Shown here one piece after another: positions 1 to 10,329 of a stretch of DNA of 40,156 nt. Source of the DNA: Fidelibacterota bacterium. Lineage in GTDB: Bacteria; Fidelibacterota; Marinisomatia; Marinisomatales; Marinisomataceae. Where the stretch lies: NCBI GenBank assembly GCA_017856055.1, contig JAFMFP010000005.1, positions 1-40,156 of the forward strand, in the 5' to 3' direction. The position numbers were made by a program, and so were the translations under genes. The notes beneath the pieces are model-generated. The model saw nothing but the letters and a program-made list of their open reading frames with translations. It had not been told where the DNA came from and did not search any database. Position 1 is the stretch's first letter. Every line of letters starts with the position of its first letter.

Positions 1-578
1 AACTCAGCAAAAGTAAATCCAAGATAAAATTCTATAAGTAATCGAGAAGTATCTTTAACCCTAGGAGCAATTTTTTTCTGACTAGATGGTCCAGGAAACT
101 CAACATTAAAAAGTTTCTCTCCAGAAACTCCAATTAACGGTAAAAGTGAAATGGTAAAAACAATTATACCTAACCCTCCTATCCATTGAATAAATGAACG
201 CCAGAAAAGCAAGCCTTTTGATAGCGACTCAATATCTACTAATACTGTTGATCCAGTGGTTGTTACCCCTGAAATAGCTTCAAAAAGAGCGTTCGTAAAA
301 CTATCAAATTGTCCAGATATGTAAAAAGGCATTGCGCTAAAGACACCGGTAATAACCCAACTTAATACAATCACTAAGAAAATATCTTTATTGTTTAACG
401 ATTTGGCTTTGCGAGTGAAAAACCATACAGGCAATACAGCTAATATTGAAAATAAGCTGATCTCAAAAAAAAAGATTCTTGAAGTTTGTAAATACTCGAT
501 TACACCTGGAATTAAAAGACTTAATGATAAAAATATTATTAAGATTGATAAAAATCTAAAAGTAGGTCTTAAGCTCAT
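1..578 (-). CDS. trkH: TrkH/KtrB-family potassium uptake membrane subunit, C-terminus truncated by window edge
   Basis: Not in ORF track (runs off the edge). Reading from ATG at 578-576 gives MSLRPTFRFLSILIIFLSLS...FEAISGVTTTGSTVLVDIESLSKGLLFWRSFIQWIGGLGIIVFTISLLPLIGV..., with the TrkH-type TTGST loop and QWIGGLGI motif; ATG overlaps the trkA stop (TAATG). Confidence 0.9.
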   Translation of the reverse strand, partial: MSLRPTFRFLSILIIFLSLSLLIPGVIEYLQTSRIFFFEISLFSILAVLPVWFFTRKAKSLNNKDIFLVIVLSWVITGVFSAMPFYISGQFDSFTNALFEAISGVTTTGSTVLVDIESLSKGLLFWRSFIQWIGGLGIIVFTISLLPLIGVSGEKLFNVEFPGPSSQKKIAPRVKDTSRLLIEFYLGFTFAE

Positions 579-1927
579 TACTCTTTTTCAAAGATTTTAG
601 TTATTTCTTTGACCATGGATGGATTACAGAAAATTAACACTGAATCATCATCAAGTATCTGGTGGTCTCCAGAAGGAATAACTAAATGACCATTATGATT
701 TACTAAAGCAATAATACATCCATTAGGAAGATTAAGGTTAGATAAAGGAAGTCTTACAGCTTTTGAATTAGATTTTGCATTAATTTGAACAGCTTCCATA
801 TTCAATGTACTAAACATTTGAATAACATTTTCTTTTTGATCAATTCTCATATCCTTTAATATAGTATTTACAGTAATTGTATTTTTACTAATAATAGATC
901 CAAGACCCAAGTCTGACATATTGCGAACAAAATCAGGGTTGGTCACATGAATAATCGAATTTTTTGCTTTCAGCTGTTTAGCAATAATTCCCCCTAATAG
1001 ATTTAGTTGTTGATCCTCAGTTACGGCAATATAAGAATCAATCTCATTAATATTTTCACTTTTTAAAAACTCAATATCTGTAGCATCAGCATTCAAAATC
1101 ATTGCACTTTCCAGTAAAGTTGCAACTTGAGATGCTTTCTCCTTATTAGATTCTACTAACCTGACTGACATTTCTTTTTCTAGTTCTTGTGCGACCAGTC
1201 TTCCAATTTTACTTGCACCAGCAATCATGATTCTTTTTGAAGAGGTTTCGTCAATACCTAATCGATTTAAAAGGTTTTCAAGATTTCCTTTTTTTACAAA
1301 AAAATAAACTGAATCTTCAGGTTCAAACTTAAAAGTTGAAGAAGGAATTATAACTTTTTCATTTCTAACAACTGAAACAATTAGAGATTTAAAATCATTA
1401 CACGATTCATGAAACTCAGCAACTGTCAATCCAACAATTGTTGATTTGTAAGTTATTTTTTTAGAAAATAAAACCGCTTTACCACCTTCAAATTCGTAAA
1501 ATTTGTCAGCATAGGGATGTCGTACAAGTCGAACAATCTCACTAGCTAAAGTTTTTTCAGGATGAATAACAATATCAACACCAAATCTTTCTGGAAACAT
1601 TGCTTTTCCATTATGGCTGTAGTCAAAATCTCTTAATCTTGCGACAATTTTTTTACCACCTAAAGAATGAGACTGTAGAGCAGAAATAAGATTTGTTTCA
1701 TCTTTATCTGTAATGCACATAACATAATCAGCCTCTTGAACATTGGCTTGTTTTAGAATTTCTTCGTCAGATCCATTTCCCTGAATGACACTTACATCCA
1801 AATGCTCATTTGCTTTTGCACATTTTAGAGGATCAATATCTATAACAGAAATATCATAATCTAACTCAGACAACGATTTAGCAAGATGAAATCCGACTTC
1901 ACCTGCTCCAATAATAACAATTTTCAT
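578..1927 (-). CDS. trkA: Trk system potassium uptake regulatory subunit TrkA (two RCK_N/RCK_C units)
   Basis: MKIVIIGAGEVGFHLAKSLSE... NAD-binding motif, second Rossmann unit MIAGASKIGRLVAQELE; adjacent to trkH. Confidence 0.93.
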   Translation of the reverse strand: MKIVIIGAGEVGFHLAKSLSELDYDISVIDIDPLKCAKANEHLDVSVIQGNGSDEEILKQANVQEADYVMCITDKDETNLISALQSHSLGGKKIVARLRDFDYSHNGKAMFPERFGVDIVIHPEKTLASEIVRLVRHPYADKFYEFEGGKAVLFSKKITYKSTIVGLTVAEFHESCNDFKSLIVSVVRNEKVIIPSSTFKFEPEDSVYFFVKKGNLENLLNRLGIDETSSKRIMIAGASKIGRLVAQELEKEMSVRLVESNKEKASQVATLLESAMILNADATDIEFLKSENINEIDSYIAVTEDQQLNLLGGIIAKQLKAKNSIIHVTNPDFVRNMSDLGLGSIISKNTITVNTILKDMRIDQKENVIQMFSTLNMEAVQINAKSNSKAVRLPLSNLNLPNGCIIALVNHNGHLVIPSGDHQILDDDSVLIFCNPSMVKEITKIFEKE

Positions 1928-1969
1928 TTTTGTAAATCTATTAACAATTAAATAAAAATCAACCTAAAA

Positions 1970-3232
1970 TCACGTTTTTTTTCGAACAATATTTGCACCT
2001 ATTTTTGACAATTTATTTTCGATTTTATAATATCCACGATCAATATGATAAATACGATCTATTCTAGTTAACCCCTCTGCGCACAAAGCTGCAATAATTA
2101 ATGCAGCAGAAGCTCGAATATCCGTTGACATTATCTGTGCGCCTGACAAATTAGATTTACCTCGAATTTTAGCATTATTTTTATCTAGAGTAATCTTACA
2201 TCCTAAACGATTTAATTCAGGAACATGGGTAAATCGATCAAAATAAATATTTTCTTTTAAATTTGAATTACCATTGATCACACTCATTAAACTCATCCAT
2301 TGAGCTTGTAAATCAGTAGGAAACCCAGGATATTCATTTGTTTCCAAATCTACTGCATTTAAGATATTTGGATTTGACTTAATTCGTATTGAAGAAGAAT
2401 TGGTTTCAATCAAAACATTGGTTTGACGTAATTTGTCGATAACTGTTGACAAGTGTTCAATTGCAATATTGTTTAATTGGACTTCCCCGCCTACTGCAGC
2501 AGCAGCAATCAAAAAGGTACCTGCCTCAATTCTATCTGGAATAATTTTAATACTTTTATTTGTTGATAATGATTTCACACCTTCAATAACAATTTCATTA
2601 GTGCCAATACCAGAAATCTGAGCTCCCATAATATTTAAATAATTGCAAAGCTGTTGAATCTCGGGCTCAGAAGATGCATTATAAATTCTAGTTGTTCCCT
2701 TTGCTAAAACAGCTGCCATAACCACATTTCCTGTTGCTCCAACAGAGATTTTTGGAAATGAAATAGTTGAGCCTGTTAATCTTTTGGTTGTAGCATTTAA
2801 ATATCCATGGTCTCTTTTAAAATTAACACCCAAAAGTTTTAGTCCTTTAATATGAAAGTCAATTGGCCTTGGTCCCCAAGCACAACCCCCAGGATCAGAA
2901 ATGCGAGCTTCACCAAACTTTGCAATTAATGGACCAAGAACATAGAAAGAAGCTCTCATAGTTTTAACTAACTCATATGGTGCAAAGGGTATATTTAATT
3001 TTGAATTATCAATTGATATAGAATTTTCATTTTCAGAAACACTTGCTCCCATTTTTTCTAAAAGTTTTATTATTGTGATTGTATCAGATAATAGAGGAAC
3101 ATTAGTAAATTTCTGAAGGGAATTTTCATTCAAAATTGAAGCAGCGATTAAAGGTAAAACTGCATTTTTAGAACCACTTATTTCAATTTCACCCTTAAGG
3201 GTATTTTGACCAATTATTTCAAAATAATCCAT
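1970..3232 (-). CDS. murA: UDP-N-acetylglucosamine 1-carboxyvinyltransferase
   Basis: GSKNAVLPLIAASIL, DPGGCAWGPRPIDFHIKGL (active-site Cys loop), TDLQAQWMSL. Confidence 0.96.
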   Translation of the reverse strand: MDYFEIIGQNTLKGEIEISGSKNAVLPLIAASILNENSLQKFTNVPLLSDTITIIKLLEKMGASVSENENSISIDNSKLNIPFAPYELVKTMRASFYVLGPLIAKFGEARISDPGGCAWGPRPIDFHIKGLKLLGVNFKRDHGYLNATTKRLTGSTISFPKISVGATGNVVMAAVLAKGTTRIYNASSEPEIQQLCNYLNIMGAQISGIGTNEIVIEGVKSLSTNKSIKIIPDRIEAGTFLIAAAAVGGEVQLNNIAIEHLSTVIDKLRQTNVLIETNSSSIRIKSNPNILNAVDLETNEYPGFPTDLQAQWMSLMSVINGNSNLKENIYFDRFTHVPELNRLGCKITLDKNNAKIRGKSNLSGAQIMSTDIRASAALIIAALCAEGLTRIDRIYHIDRGYYKIENKLSKIGANIVRKKT

Positions 3233-3592
3233 TTATGAAATTGTAACGCAATGAGCAACAACATAGTTCCCATCGTGAGAAATACTTAGGCTAGTATTCT
3301 CAAGAATTTTTTTTTCAAAGAAAACGTTAGGTTTACCATCTTTATTTGCTAAAATTTCAAAAGACTTAAAATGTTTTGGGTAAGTATTATCACTAAAAGC
3401 CTTTTTAAGCGCCTCTTTTGCAGCAAATCTTCCTGAAAAGTATAAAACTTCATCAAATCTTTCTTTTGACTGAACTATCTCATTTTCGGTAAATATTTTT
3501 TGAATGAATCTATTTCTATTTTTAGAGTTCAAAATAGAGTGAATTCTGGAAATTTTAACAATATCAATACCAGATTGAATCTTAGTTTTCAT
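3233..3592 (-). CDS. acpS: holo-[acyl-carrier-protein] synthase
   Basis: SGIDIVKISRI...FTENEI...YFSGRFAAKEALKKAF...ISHDGNYVVAHCV motifs of AcpS. Confidence 0.92.
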   Translation of the reverse strand: MKTKIQSGIDIVKISRIHSILNSKNRNRFIQKIFTENEIVQSKERFDEVLYFSGRFAAKEALKKAFSDNTYPKHFKSFEILANKDGKPNVFFEKKILENTSLSISHDGNYVVAHCVTIS

Positions 3593-4265
3593 TAATTGAT
3601 TTAACTATATTAATTAATTCATAAATATTATCTGCATCCCAATTGGCTCCTGAATTGTCTACTTCAAACATGGAACCATAACGAGCATAAACCGATTTAA
3701 TCCCAACAGAATTTGCTCCAGCAACATCTCTTTCCGGCCAATCTCCAATCATAATTGCTTCATCTTTGGTGAGTCCTAGATTTTTTAATGCAATTTCAAA
3801 AGGCTTAGGAGATGGTTTTCTTTCACCTGATTCATCTATCGTAATTACTTCATCAAATATATGATGAAGATTCATTTGATGTATTCTCATCCAAGCTTCT
3901 CTGCTTGGAGCATCAGTAACAATTGCTAACTTAATTCCCATTTTCATTAATTGATGAAGAGTTTTACGAACTCCAGGGTAAGGTTTTAAATTAGCTTCTT
4001 TAGCTCTTCTATATGCGACAATTCCCGCAGCTAGATGCTTATTGTCTACAAATCCAATTTCATTTTCAATAAACTTATTAAAGACTTCTTGATGTTCCCA
4101 TCCTTCTTTTTCGTAAATAGATTGTATCTTTTTAAAAGAAGCTTCAGGATCAATACTCAAACCAGACTCAACCATTGCATTTAAAGCATTTTTTACAGCC
4201 TCACTCTTCATCTTGACAAAATCTAGAAGAGTATTATCTAAATCAAAAAAAACAGCTTTAATCAC
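3582..4265 (-). CDS. HAD-superfamily hydrolase (phosphatase-like)
   Basis: DxDxT motif FFDLDNTLLD, motif II VTDAPS, motif III/IV KPSPKPFEIALKNLG...MIGDWPERDVAGANSVG. Confidence 0.88.
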   Translation of the reverse strand: MIKAVFFDLDNTLLDFVKMKSEAVKNALNAMVESGLSIDPEASFKKIQSIYEKEGWEHQEVFNKFIENEIGFVDNKHLAAGIVAYRRAKEANLKPYPGVRKTLHQLMKMGIKLAIVTDAPSREAWMRIHQMNLHHIFDEVITIDESGERKPSPKPFEIALKNLGLTKDEAIMIGDWPERDVAGANSVGIKSVYARYGSMFEVDNSGANWDADNIYELINIVKSINEN

Positions 4266-5464
4266 TGGTCATATTTTTGCGGATTTCGAACTCTGTCAAT
4301 TTCATATTCAGCCATTTTTCTCCAGTCTCGATCATTTCTAGCTTTTTCAAAGTGGTTAATGGCTAAGTTTTTATTTCCAGAACCATTACAATATTCTGCA
4401 ATGCCTAATTCAAACCATCCACCGCCGAAATTCTTTTTTAAATCAATGGACTCTTGAGCAGCTGTTTTAGCTTTATCGCACATATTCAATGCATTGTAAG
4501 AAGCGGATAGATCAAACCAAATCAGAAATTCTTTTTTATCTAATTTTGCAGCTTGCTCTAAAGCTTCAACAGATTTTTTGTAATCACCCATTTTAGAGTA
4601 TGTAATACCCATGGCATGATATGCAGAAGAAAAATCAGATTCAATTTTCACAGCATTTTGAAAACTAGTTAAAGCATTTTCAAAGTTTTCTGAATCAAGG
4701 TAAATTTCTCCTAAACTCTTATGAGCTTTAGCATATTTACTGTTTAATTTAATCGTTTGCTCAAATGCATTTTTTGCATTATTGATATCTCCATTGTCTT
4801 TATAAGCCAGTCCTAAAGCGTACCAACCTTTATCAAAGTTTTTCTTAATATCTAATGCCTTCTTATAATTATCAATTGATGAGGAAATATTGCCCATTCG
4901 TTTATATAAAACACCCATTTGAAAATATGCCTGATAAAGCTTAGGATTAATATCAATAACTTGATTATACTTATTCAAAGCTGATTCAAGATTTCCATTT
5001 TTATAATCTTGATTGGCTTCATTATATAATCTTTTAGCAACATTTGAAATGGATTTTCTAGAATACTCATGATTGGAATCAATTTTTAAAGCTTCCTTAT
5101 AAAAACTGACTGCTTTTGAATAATCAGATTTACCTTCATAAGCTTTTCCGGAACCATAAAAAGCATCTGTAAGCTTAGGAACATCTTTGGTTAAGTCAGA
5201 AAATCCAGATATAGCATCGTCGAAACGACCATCTTGAAGAGCACGATTTGAATTATTCAGTTTATTCACTAATTCTCTAAGACGTTTTTCTTCTTCTCGA
5301 TAAATTTGGTTACTATTATCTGCATTAATAGCGGCATTTATCTTTTCACCTGCAAGTTTTAAATCACCGTTTGACAAAGCATTTTGGGATTCCTTAAAAA
5401 GGCTATCTGCATTCTGTGAAAAAATGGTAGAAGCTAGTAAAACAATCGATATGTATTTTTTCAT
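4262..5464 (-). CDS. Secreted/periplasmic tetratricopeptide-repeat protein
   Basis: N-terminal signal-like MKKYISIVLLASTIFSQ; many tandem TPR units (e.g. AYFQMGVLYKRMGNISSSIDNYKKALDI, GWYALGLAYKDNGDINNAKNAFEQTIKL). Confidence 0.88.
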   Translation of the reverse strand: MKKYISIVLLASTIFSQNADSLFKESQNALSNGDLKLAGEKINAAINADNSNQIYREEEKRLRELVNKLNNSNRALQDGRFDDAISGFSDLTKDVPKLTDAFYGSGKAYEGKSDYSKAVSFYKEALKIDSNHEYSRKSISNVAKRLYNEANQDYKNGNLESALNKYNQVIDINPKLYQAYFQMGVLYKRMGNISSSIDNYKKALDIKKNFDKGWYALGLAYKDNGDINNAKNAFEQTIKLNSKYAKAHKSLGEIYLDSENFENALTSFQNAVKIESDFSSAYHAMGITYSKMGDYKKSVEALEQAAKLDKKEFLIWFDLSASYNALNMCDKAKTAAQESIDLKKNFGGGWFELGIAEYCNGSGNKNLAINHFEKARNDRDWRKMAEYEIDRVRNPQKYDQ

Positions 5465-5494
5465 AATATTCCTTTTTTTATACTAATATTTTTG

Positions 5495-5578
5495 TGCCGA
5501 AGGCGGGACTTGAACCCACACAGAGTTTCCTCCACTAGCCCCTCAAGCTAGCGTGTCTACCAATTCCACCACTTCGGC
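5495..5578 (-). tRNA. tRNA-Leu(GAG)
   Basis: Minus strand GCCGAAGTGGTGGAATTGGTAGACACGCTAGCTTGAGGGGCTAGTGGAGGAAACTCTGTGTGGGTTCAAGTCCCGCCTTCGGCA; 7-bp acceptor GCCGAAG/CTTCGGC, anticodon loop TTGAGGG, class II variable arm; no encoded CCA. Confidence 0.95.
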
Positions 5579-5587
5579 ATTGATCTT

Positions 5588-5944
5588 CTAATCAGAAGAA
5601 GTGTCAGAAGTAGCTTCAGGAATTAAATCTCCAGAAGGTAGAGCATATTCTTCAACTATATCATTTTCTACAGCATTATTAATAGCATCTTGCTGAATAA
5701 TTGATGAAGAATTAAGGGTTTTATTACCGCTTAAAGCACCAATCAAAATTGCTAATCCTATAAAAGTTATTCCAAGCCAGGTTGTTAACTTAGTCATAAA
5801 ATCATTTGCTCCAGTAGAACCTAACATTGAATTTGCGGTTCCACTAAGCATTGAGTTTAATCCCCCTTGGCCTGATTGCATTAAAATAGCAAAAATCAGT
5901 AAAACACTCACTAATGTATGTAAGACTATTAAAAATTGCACCAT
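5588..5944 (-). CDS. secG: Preprotein translocase subunit SecG
   Basis: Small two-TM protein with LMQSGQGGLNSMLSGTANSMLGSTGANDFMTKLTTWLG. Confidence 0.9.
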   Translation of the reverse strand: MVQFLIVLHTLVSVLLIFAILMQSGQGGLNSMLSGTANSMLGSTGANDFMTKLTTWLGITFIGLAILIGALSGNKTLNSSSIIQQDAINNAVENDIVEEYALPSGDLIPEATSDTSSD

Positions 5945-5955
5945 TTTATCCTCAA

Positions 5956-6693
5956 TTATACTAGGCTATTAACCATATTAATTAATTTTTCAAATTTTGA
6001 TCCAGCACTACCAATTAAAAAACCGTCAAGAAGACTAATATCTGATAGATTACTAATATTTGTTTCATCTACAGATCCTCCATAAAAAAGTTTAATAGCT
6101 GAATTTTTTTCGTGAGAATATAAAGCTTTTAATTCACTTTTTATAGTAGAAAGCATATCTGAAATATATTCATTTGATGGAACTGATCCTGTCCCAATTG
6201 ACCAAATAGGTTCATAAGCAATTGTTAAAGGAATTTGAATATCTAAATTCTTCAAAATAGATAGCTGGGACTTGATTTTCTCTTTACTGATTCCTTCCTC
6301 TTTTTCTTTGAGGGTTTCACCTACACACAAAATAGTATTAATTTTTTTGTCGTTACTTATTCGAAGTTTTTTAAGAATCAAATTATCATTCTCTTTATAA
6401 AAATCTCTTCTTTCAGAATGTCCAATTATACAAGAATCAACCTCTATGGAAGATAGAGATAAAGACCCAGTATGAGCACCATTTTCAAAAATTGAAAAAT
6501 CTTGTAAGCCTATTTTAATTGAACTGTTGTTCAAAACATTTTTTACAGAACGAATAGCAGTTGCGCTAGGATAAATTTCTAAATCAATATTATCAAATTG
6601 ATCTTTTGAGTGATTTAATCTCTCAACAAATTCAATCGATTGTAATTCATTCAAGTATAATTTCCAATTTAGGGCTAATGTTATTCTTTTCAT
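5956..6693 (-). CDS. tpiA: Triosephosphate isomerase (divergent)
   Basis: NWK, GHSERR, AYEPIWSIGTG, YGGSV motifs; directly downstream of pgk with 4-nt overlap. Confidence 0.93.
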   Translation of the reverse strand: MKRITLALNWKLYLNELQSIEFVERLNHSKDQFDNIDLEIYPSATAIRSVKNVLNNSSIKIGLQDFSIFENGAHTGSLSLSSIEVDSCIIGHSERRDFYKENDNLILKKLRISNDKKINTILCVGETLKEKEEGISKEKIKSQLSILKNLDIQIPLTIAYEPIWSIGTGSVPSNEYISDMLSTIKSELKALYSHEKNSAIKLFYGGSVDETNISNLSDISLLDGFLIGSAGSKFEKLINMVNSLV

Positions 6694-7895
6694 TTTTTAT
6701 CTAATATATCAATCGCAGGCAGTTTAGTGCCACATAAAAGATGCAATGCAGCTCCACCTCCAGTAGAAATGTGAGAAAATTCACTCAAAAGTGATTTATT
6801 ATAATTAGTAATTGAGCTAATAGTATCTCCACCTCCTACAATCGATTCAGAATTACTGGAAACAATTGAATCAATTATTTTATTATTTCCTTCAGAAAAA
6901 TTACTCATTTCAGATACACCCATTGTACCGTTCCAAAATATCGTTTTACTTTTTGAAATTATTGATGAATATAATTCTGCAGTTTCTGGGCCGATATCAG
7001 CAATAATCATATTATCTTCTATTTGATTTGTTTTTACTGTAAAGGCTTTTTCATTAATCAAATTATTAAGTGGTCCAGTAGAGTCTAAAGGAAGATGAAT
7101 TTTGGTTTTAGATTTTTTTGCATTGTCTAAAATCTTTTGCGCATTCTCAATTTTATCGTTTTCAAACAATGATTTCCCAATATTTATACCTTTTGAAGCA
7201 AGGAAAGTGTTTGCCATTGCACCACCTATAAGAATATCATCTGCAATATCTATGAAATTATTAATAACATCAATCTTAGTACCAATTTTAGCGCCACCAA
7301 TTACCAATGTTAGGGGTTTTAAAGGATTTTTTAATGATTCTGATAAATAGTGTAACTCCTTCTCAATTAATAAGCCTATTCCTTTAACATTAAAATGTTC
7401 AGTAATTGCGCTATTTGATGCATGTAAGCGATGCGCTAGACCAAATGCATCATTAATATAAATTGAACCATGGTTGGATAGTTTTGAAGAAAATTTAGGA
7501 TCATTCAACTCTTCTTCTTTATAAAAACGTAAATTTTCTAAAAGATGAATTTCGCCATCTTTTAAACTTCTTGAAACCTCAATCGCATCATCGCTAATAC
7601 AATCGTGAGAAAACTTAATTGGCATTTCAAGAATTTCTGCTAACTTTTCTCCAACTGGAATTAAAGACATACTATTGTCTACTATACCATTTGGTCTACC
7701 CAAATGAGACATTAGAACTAACTTTGCTCCCTGCTCAAGACAAAATTTTATAGTAGGAATTGATTGCTGAATTCTAAAATCATCAAGAATTCTTTCATTT
7801 TCAATTGGAACATTAAAGTCAAAACGAATTAAAACAGTCCTTCCAAAATTATTTTTTGGAGACTGAAAGTCAATAGTATTTAATTTTCGCAGCAT
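6690..7895 (-). CDS. pgk: Phosphoglycerate kinase
   Basis: VLIRFDFNVPIEN, LMSHLGRPNG, INDAFGLAHRLHASN, GGAKIGTKI, TGGGAALHLL. Confidence 0.96.
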   Translation of the reverse strand: MLRKLNTIDFQSPKNNFGRTVLIRFDFNVPIENERILDDFRIQQSIPTIKFCLEQGAKLVLMSHLGRPNGIVDNSMSLIPVGEKLAEILEMPIKFSHDCISDDAIEVSRSLKDGEIHLLENLRFYKEEELNDPKFSSKLSNHGSIYINDAFGLAHRLHASNSAITEHFNVKGIGLLIEKELHYLSESLKNPLKPLTLVIGGAKIGTKIDVINNFIDIADDILIGGAMANTFLASKGINIGKSLFENDKIENAQKILDNAKKSKTKIHLPLDSTGPLNNLINEKAFTVKTNQIEDNMIIADIGPETAELYSSIISKSKTIFWNGTMGVSEMSNFSEGNNKIIDSIVSSNSESIVGGGDTISSITNYNKSLLSEFSHISTGGGAALHLLCGTKLPAIDILDKK

Positions 7896-7920
7896 CTAGC
7901 GATAAAAAATACAGAATTTT

Positions 7921-9282
<1,362 letters not shown>

Positions 9283-9346
9283 TTAAGCGCATAATATTAC
9301 AAAAAAACACTTAAAATAATATATAAAATAATTAATTTTTAAACAT

Positions 9347-9420
9347 GGCGGAGTAGCTCAGTTGGTTAGAGCAGCGGAATCATAATCCGAAGGTCGTGAG
9401 TTCAAATCTCTCCTCCGCTA
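9347..9420 (+). tRNA. tRNA with anticodon CAT, probably elongator Met
   Basis: GGCGGAGTAGCTCAGTTGGTTAGAGCAGCGGAATCATAATCCGAAGGTCGTGAGTTCAAATCTCTCCTCCGCTA; 74 nt, complete cloverleaf, loop ATCATAA; no encoded CCA. Met versus Ile2 not decided by sequence alone. Confidence 0.9.
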
Positions 9421-10326
9421 CAAATTTATTTCATTACTAACTTTATTCAAAACTTCAATTTCCTTTTCACTTAAAATTTCAGTGAAGTATTTATTGGAAA
9501 ATAGTTTATTATATCTTCTGTCATGCTGTTTTCTAAATTTAGGTTGAAAATTCTTAGATTTTTTATTCATAACATTGTTCACAACTCTATCAATTACTAA
9601 ATCATCCACACTCAAATCCAAAAATGAATATAGGTTTTTGACTTCTTTCATAGGATTTTTAATAAAATTGTTCTGATAAAAAATGTGAACATTTTTATTA
9701 TCTTTTATTATTTCCAATATTTTTTTAAAAATTTGATTAAAATGAATACAACCTAAAACTTCCTTTGAAATTTCTTCATCTATTTCTAATAATCTGATTT
9801 CAATTCCAATGTTTTTAAAATCGTCGCAAACCTCATTTGCTTCAGAAAAAATCCACCCCATTCTTTTAAAGCTTGATGCTAAAGGAAGTAAAGGTCTTTC
9901 AGTAATAATCACTTTGTAAAATTGCGAAAGAAATATAGATGAGAAAATTAAAAAAGGATCTTTTATAACCAATTGCTTATTAGCTGAAAACCTAAATTTT
10001 TTGAATGAAAAAGAAGATGAATTTCCAATGATTATTTTTATAAATTTTTTAATTAATGAATCGTTTAGTTTTATTCCCGTTTTGAATTTACTTTTACCAT
10101 CTAAAAGTTCATTTAATATGTTGAGAAACTCTATTTCATCGATATTAGAATGTGGAATTAGGTAATTTTTTTTTAGAGATTCTATTCCTTGATTAAAATG
10201 AAATGGCTCGTAAATTACCTGGAAATTTTTTATAGTACCAAGCAAATTTCCAACTAAAGTAGTTCCACTTCTTGGAATTCCAGAAATAAATATCGGATTA
10301 GTAGTTTTATACTTATTTTTACTCAT
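9418..10326 (-). CDS. PAPS-dependent sulfotransferase family protein
   Basis: N-terminal FISGIPRSGTTLVGNLLG (5'-phosphosulfate loop), VIITERPLLPLASSFKRMGW (3'-phosphate-binding-like segment). ORF track begins at TTG 10335; the first ATG is at 10326. Confidence 0.78.
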   Translation of the reverse strand: MSKNKYKTTNPIFISGIPRSGTTLVGNLLGTIKNFQVIYEPFHFNQGIESLKKNYLIPHSNIDEIEFLNILNELLDGKSKFKTGIKLNDSLIKKFIKIIIGNSSSFSFKKFRFSANKQLVIKDPFLIFSSIFLSQFYKVIITERPLLPLASSFKRMGWIFSEANEVCDDFKNIGIEIRLLEIDEEISKEVLGCIHFNQIFKKILEIIKDNKNVHIFYQNNFIKNPMKEVKNLYSFLDLSVDDLVIDRVVNNVMNKKSKNFQPKFRKQHDRRYNKLFSNKYFTEILSEKEIEVLNKVSNEINL

Positions 10327-10329
10327 ATT

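Noticed and set aside
391-600. Plus-strand 69-aa ORF
   Set aside because: Antisense to trkH, low-complexity Lys/Ile-rich, no recognisable domain.
5495-5578. Lack of encoded CCA on the tRNAs in the window
   Set aside because: Common in bacteria that rely on CCA-adding enzyme; not noteworthy alone.
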